From: CAZMOK01 sp964644135
GTDB taxonomy: Bacteria > Bacteroidota > Bacteroidia > Bacteroidales > JAGOPY01
DNA length: 27,931 nt
Direction: 5' to 3'
Assembly: GCA_964644135.1 (NCBI GenBank)
Contig: CAZXWD010000032.1
Coordinates: forward strand, 1-27,931
Part shown: piece after piece, positions 25,051 to 27,931 of the stretch
How positions within the stretch are numbered: position 1 is the first letter of the stretch
Layout: each line of letters starts with the position of its first letter
Position numbers and translations under genes: made by a program
The notes under the pieces: generated by a model
Told to the model about the DNA's origin: nothing
The model's input: the letters and a program-made list of their open reading frames with translations, nothing else
Database searches by the model: none

Positions 25051-26394
25051 ATGAAAATTGTCCTTGCAGGAGATGGTGAAGTGGGTATGTATCTTGCACA
25101 GGAACTGTCAAAGGAAGATCATGATATAACCATGATAGTCCCAAACAGCGAACTGGTGGAAAGCATAGAAGGGCATACGGACGTGAAGGCTATCGTAGGC
25201 GATCCCACCTTTATTTCTGTCCAGAAAAGAATGAACGTTAAGAGGGCCGACCTGATGATCTCGGCCCTCCACGACGAAAGGATAAACCTTCTTTCAGCGG
25301 CTATAGCCAAGAAGCTGGGAGCCAAAAAGGTAATTTCCAGGATCAATAACCTTGAATACCTTTCTGATGAAAATTCAAAACTTTTCAGGGAAATGGGGAT
25401 TGATTCACTTGTTTGTCCTGAATTCATTGCAGCTACCGAAATCATAGACCTTCTCAAGCAAACTGCGGCTACGGAGATCTTCGATTTTTCAAACGGCAAA
25501 TTATCGCTTTTTCTTATCAAACTTGATGAAAAGGCCAAAGTGCTGAATAAATCCCTGAACCAGATAGCGGCAGAATATTCACATCTTGATTTCAGAGCAG
25601 TGGCGATACATCGCAATGGCGAAACCATCATTCCTAAAGGTGATGATATTTTTCTTGAAGACGACCTGTCATATGTGATCACAAAACCTGAAGGCATAGA
25701 TGCATTACTGAACCTTGGCGGAAAAACCAGGATAGAGATCAGGGATGTTATGCTTGTTGGCGGGGGAAGGGTAGGGAGGACCGTTGCCCGCAAGCTCGAG
25801 CGCCAGTTGAACCTGAAGATCATTGAATCGAACAAGGAAAAGGCCCTTCAACTTGCAAACCAGCTTGATGCAGCGCTGGTTATCCAGGGCGATGCCAGAG
25901 ACATACACTTGCTCGAAGAGGAAGACATAAGGGGAATGGATGCTTTTGTGGCGCTTACCGACAATTCGGAGACTAATATACTTTCGTGCCTGAATGCCAA
26001 AAGGTTCGGGGTAAAAAGGACCATAGCGCTGGTTGAGAATATCGATTATATTGATATTTCACAAAACATAGGCATCGACACCATAGTTTGTAAAAAGCTT
26101 AGCACAGCCAGTTATATTATTAAATTTACCATGAGTGCCGAGGTCATTTCCATCAAGTGCCTCAGCGGTATCAATGCAGAAGTGCTTGAAATGGTGGCAA
26201 AACCCCATTCGCTGGTAACTAAGAAGCCCATCAAGAACCTGAAATTCCCCAGGGGGGCCATAATAGGCGGAATAGTGAGAGGGGATGAAAGTTATATTGC
26301 CGTTGGCGACTTCCTGATCGAAGCCGGCGATAAGGTTGTTGTGTTTGCACTTCCGGAATCCATACACAAAGTAGATGATTTTTTCAATTCCTGA
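25051..26394 (+). CDS. trkA: TrkA potassium-uptake regulatory subunit
   Basis: This 447-aa cytoplasmic peripheral subunit of the Trk system has the full two-fold layout RCK_N - RCK_C - RCK_N - RCK_C. NAD-binding glycine motifs are GDGEVG (7-12) and GGGRVG (237-242). The C-subdomains appear as LDEKAKVLNKSLNQIA...LSYVITKP and FPRGAIIGGIVRGDESYIAVGDFLIEAGDKVVVFALPE. In the first Rossmann half, the acidic residue expected at the end of beta-2 is V30 (MIVPNSE), while the second half keeps E (KIIESNKE). An unusually good Shine-Dalgarno for this phylum, GAAAGGAG (25036-25043), lies 7 nt before the ATG. trkH follows after 21 bp. Confidence 0.95.
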   Translation: MKIVLAGDGEVGMYLAQELSKEDHDITMIVPNSELVESIEGHTDVKAIVGDPTFISVQKRMNVKRADLMISALHDERINLLSAAIAKKLGAKKVISRINNLEYLSDENSKLFREMGIDSLVCPEFIAATEIIDLLKQTAATEIFDFSNGKLSLFLIKLDEKAKVLNKSLNQIAAEYSHLDFRAVAIHRNGETIIPKGDDIFLEDDLSYVITKPEGIDALLNLGGKTRIEIRDVMLVGGGRVGRTVARKLERQLNLKIIESNKEKALQLANQLDAALVIQGDARDIHLLEEEDIRGMDAFVALTDNSETNILSCLNAKRFGVKRTIALVENIDYIDISQNIGIDTIVCKKLSTASYIIKFTMSAEVISIKCLSGINAEVLEMVAKPHSLVTKKPIKNLKFPRGAIIGGIVRGDESYIAVGDFLIEAGDKVVVFALPESIHKVDDFFNS

Positions 26395-26415
26395 AAATTA
26401 ATGATGTGACCTGAT

Positions 26416-27876
26416 ATGCTCTCTTACATAGAAGTAAACATAAGGTCGATCATCCATGTTCTCGGTTTCCTTCTTATAGTTGAAGGATTTTTAATGTTTA
26501 CCGGGCTTCCTTTTGCTTTCTACTATGGTGAAGCAAAATGGTATGTGTTGCTTATTTCGGGCCTGATTACCATATCGGTCGGATTCCTTCTATGGATAAC
26601 CACAAGGGGCAGGTTTAAAAATATCAACAAGAGAGAAGGGTATCTGATAGTTGGGCTTACCTGGGTAGTAATATCTTTGTTTGGCACTTTACCTTTTCTA
26701 ATCAGCGGTTCCATTCCCTCCTTCACCGATGCTTTTTTTGAAACAATGTCGGGGTTCACTACAACCGGGGCAACCATACTAACCGATATTGAATCGCTTC
26801 CCAGGAGCATCCTTTTCTGGAGAAGCCTTACCCACTGGATCGGCGGTATGGGTATCATCGTTCTTTCGGTGGCCATTCTGCCTTTCCTGGGCATAGGGGG
26901 AATGCAGCTTTATATGGCTGAAATGCCGGGGGTGAAAAAAGACAAGTTGCATCCAAGGATCACCGAAACAGCAAAAAGGTTGTGGGGTATCTACGTGCTT
27001 TTAACCTTTGTACAGACCGCATTGTTAATGTTTGGCGGGCTGGATCTTTTCGAGAGCCTGTGTCATGCTTTCGGCACTGTTGCAACTGGCGGTTTTTCAA
27101 CCAGGAATGCCAGCATTGCAGAGTTTTCACCTTATATTCAATACGTGATAGTGGTCTTTATGGTGCTGGCCGGTACAAACTTCACATTACACTATTTGGC
27201 GCTCAATGGTAAACTGAAAGAGGTGTGGGGGAATGAAGAATTCAGGAAATACATTTACCTGATCGTCTCAGTTACGGTATTCATAGCTGTACTTATGATC
27301 TTTGTTTATGGTGGAGATCATGAGGTTTCATTCAGGAACACTGTATTCCAGGTAGTTTCAATACTCACAACAACCGGCTACATCACTTCCGATTACCTTA
27401 CCTGGCCCGGTAACCTCTGGCTGCTGATCTTTGCGCTGATGTTCATCGGGGGCATGGCCGGCTCGACCGGTGGCGGGGTTAAAGTTGTAAGGCAGTTACT
27501 TCTTTTTAAAAACGGCGCACAGGAGCTCAAGAGGGCAATCCACCCCCACGGAATAATCCCTGTAAGGCTTAATCACGAGGCGGTTCCACAGGAGATCATT
27601 TTCAAGGTCATGGCTTTTTTCCAGCTTTACATCGTTGTATTGTTAATTGGTTCTGTGGCCATGGCCCTTATCGGTCTTGATTTTGAATCGGCCGTCGGTG
27701 CAAGTATTGCAACCATTGGGAACATAGGCCCTGGTTTAGGCAAGGTAGGCCCGGTGGGCAACTATGCGTTCATACCGGGGTTCGGAAAGTGGTTGCTTTC
27801 GTTCATGATGCTGCTGGGCAGGCTTGAGTTGTTTACAATTTTGATACTTCTTTCGAAGGCGTTCTGGACGAAATAG
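26416..27876 (+). CDS. trkH: TrkH-family potassium channel/transporter subunit
   Basis: This 486-aa polytopic membrane protein conducts K+ (or Na+) as the pore subunit of Trk. The four selectivity-filter loops are present: TTTGAT (115-120), ATGGFS (223-228), TTTGYI (318-323) and ATIGNIGPG (432-440). The GSTGGGVKVVR segment (about 351-361) after the third repeat is the intramembrane-loop region typical of TrkH. The gene belongs with trkA 21 bp upstream. It stops four bases before the 11-bp tandem repeat array that ends the window. Confidence 0.95.
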   Translation: MLSYIEVNIRSIIHVLGFLLIVEGFLMFTGLPFAFYYGEAKWYVLLISGLITISVGFLLWITTRGRFKNINKREGYLIVGLTWVVISLFGTLPFLISGSIPSFTDAFFETMSGFTTTGATILTDIESLPRSILFWRSLTHWIGGMGIIVLSVAILPFLGIGGMQLYMAEMPGVKKDKLHPRITETAKRLWGIYVLLTFVQTALLMFGGLDLFESLCHAFGTVATGGFSTRNASIAEFSPYIQYVIVVFMVLAGTNFTLHYLALNGKLKEVWGNEEFRKYIYLIVSVTVFIAVLMIFVYGGDHEVSFRNTVFQVVSILTTTGYITSDYLTWPGNLWLLIFALMFIGGMAGSTGGGVKVVRQLLLFKNGAQELKRAIHPHGIIPVRLNHEAVPQEIIFKVMAFFQLYIVVLLIGSVAMALIGLDFESAVGASIATIGNIGPGLGKVGPVGNYAFIPGFGKWLLSFMMLLGRLELFTILILLSKAFWTK

Positions 27877-27880
27877 ATGA

Positions 27881-27931
27881 GATGTCTTCCAGATGTCTTC
27901 CAGATGTCTTCCAGATGTCTTCCAGATGTCT
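27881..27931. repeat. 11-bp tandem repeat array (right end)
   Basis: Four full copies and seven bases of GATGTCTTCCA, all identical, begin four bases after the trkH stop and run off the window. The unit and orientation are the same as at positions 1-48. No hairpin potential is seen within the unit, so a terminator role is not suggested by structure. Confidence 0.95.

Noticed and set aside
27881..27931. CRISPR array
   Set aside because: The units are 11 bp and contiguous with no spacers, and no cas genes are present.

Overview
The window looks like a chromosomal scaffold from a member of the Bacteroidota, probably Bacteroidales or a relative. The evidence is two S46 dipeptidyl-peptidases, a small Cys-rich lipoprotein in front of a SprT-like protease, TAnnTTTG-type promoter elements, a near-absence of Shine-Dalgarno sites, and a MacB-like exporter with separate permease genes. 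I see no rRNA, tRNA, phage, transposase or CRISPR array. Coding density is high, and no gene-free stretch exceeds about 300 bases. Two runs of exactly 100 N (5054-5153 and 10320-10419) are scaffold gaps.

Layout. (1) 283-6265, plus strand: a five-gene tripartite efflux operon (TolC-like outer-membrane protein, ATPase, two MacB/FtsX-type permeases, HlyD/MacA-type adaptor). (2) 6365-10319, plus strand: an M49-like zinc peptidase lipoprotein followed by an S46 dipeptidyl-peptidase cut by the second gap. (3) 15135-10420, minus strand: a tight operon of DUF47/PhoU-like protein, PiT phosphate transporter, an unrecognised 192-aa protein, a CYTH (triphosphate-tunnel) enzyme and a membrane-anchored MutS-like ATPase. 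(4) 18538-15199, minus strand: mannose-1-phosphate guanylyltransferase and a second S46 peptidase that ends at a clear intrinsic terminator. (5) 19364-18587, minus strand: small lipoprotein and SprT-like metalloprotease. (6) 19507-21535, plus strand: MlaE-MlaF-CvpA. (7) 22902-21712, minus strand: phosphoglycerate kinase. (8) 23039-24975, plus strand: methionine/glutamine-type aminotransferase overlapping an omega-amidase. (9) 25051-27876, plus strand: TrkA-TrkH potassium uptake.

Most genes are household or envelope functions. Group 3 joins phosphate import to a probable triphosphate-processing enzyme. Group 8 forms a complete glutamine transaminase/omega-amidase route for 2-oxo acid salvage. 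The two S46 enzymes and the M49-like enzyme fit amino-acid acquisition from peptides, a known habit of this phylum.

The least ordinary features are non-coding. An 11-bp tandem repeat in the same phase forms both ends of the window. A near-identical long hairpin occurs twice between cvpA and pgk, and one copy supplies the last codons and stop of cvpA. No wholly new defence or mobile system is evident. The best candidates for something undescribed are the repeats and the phosphate/CYTH operon with its unknown 192-aa member.
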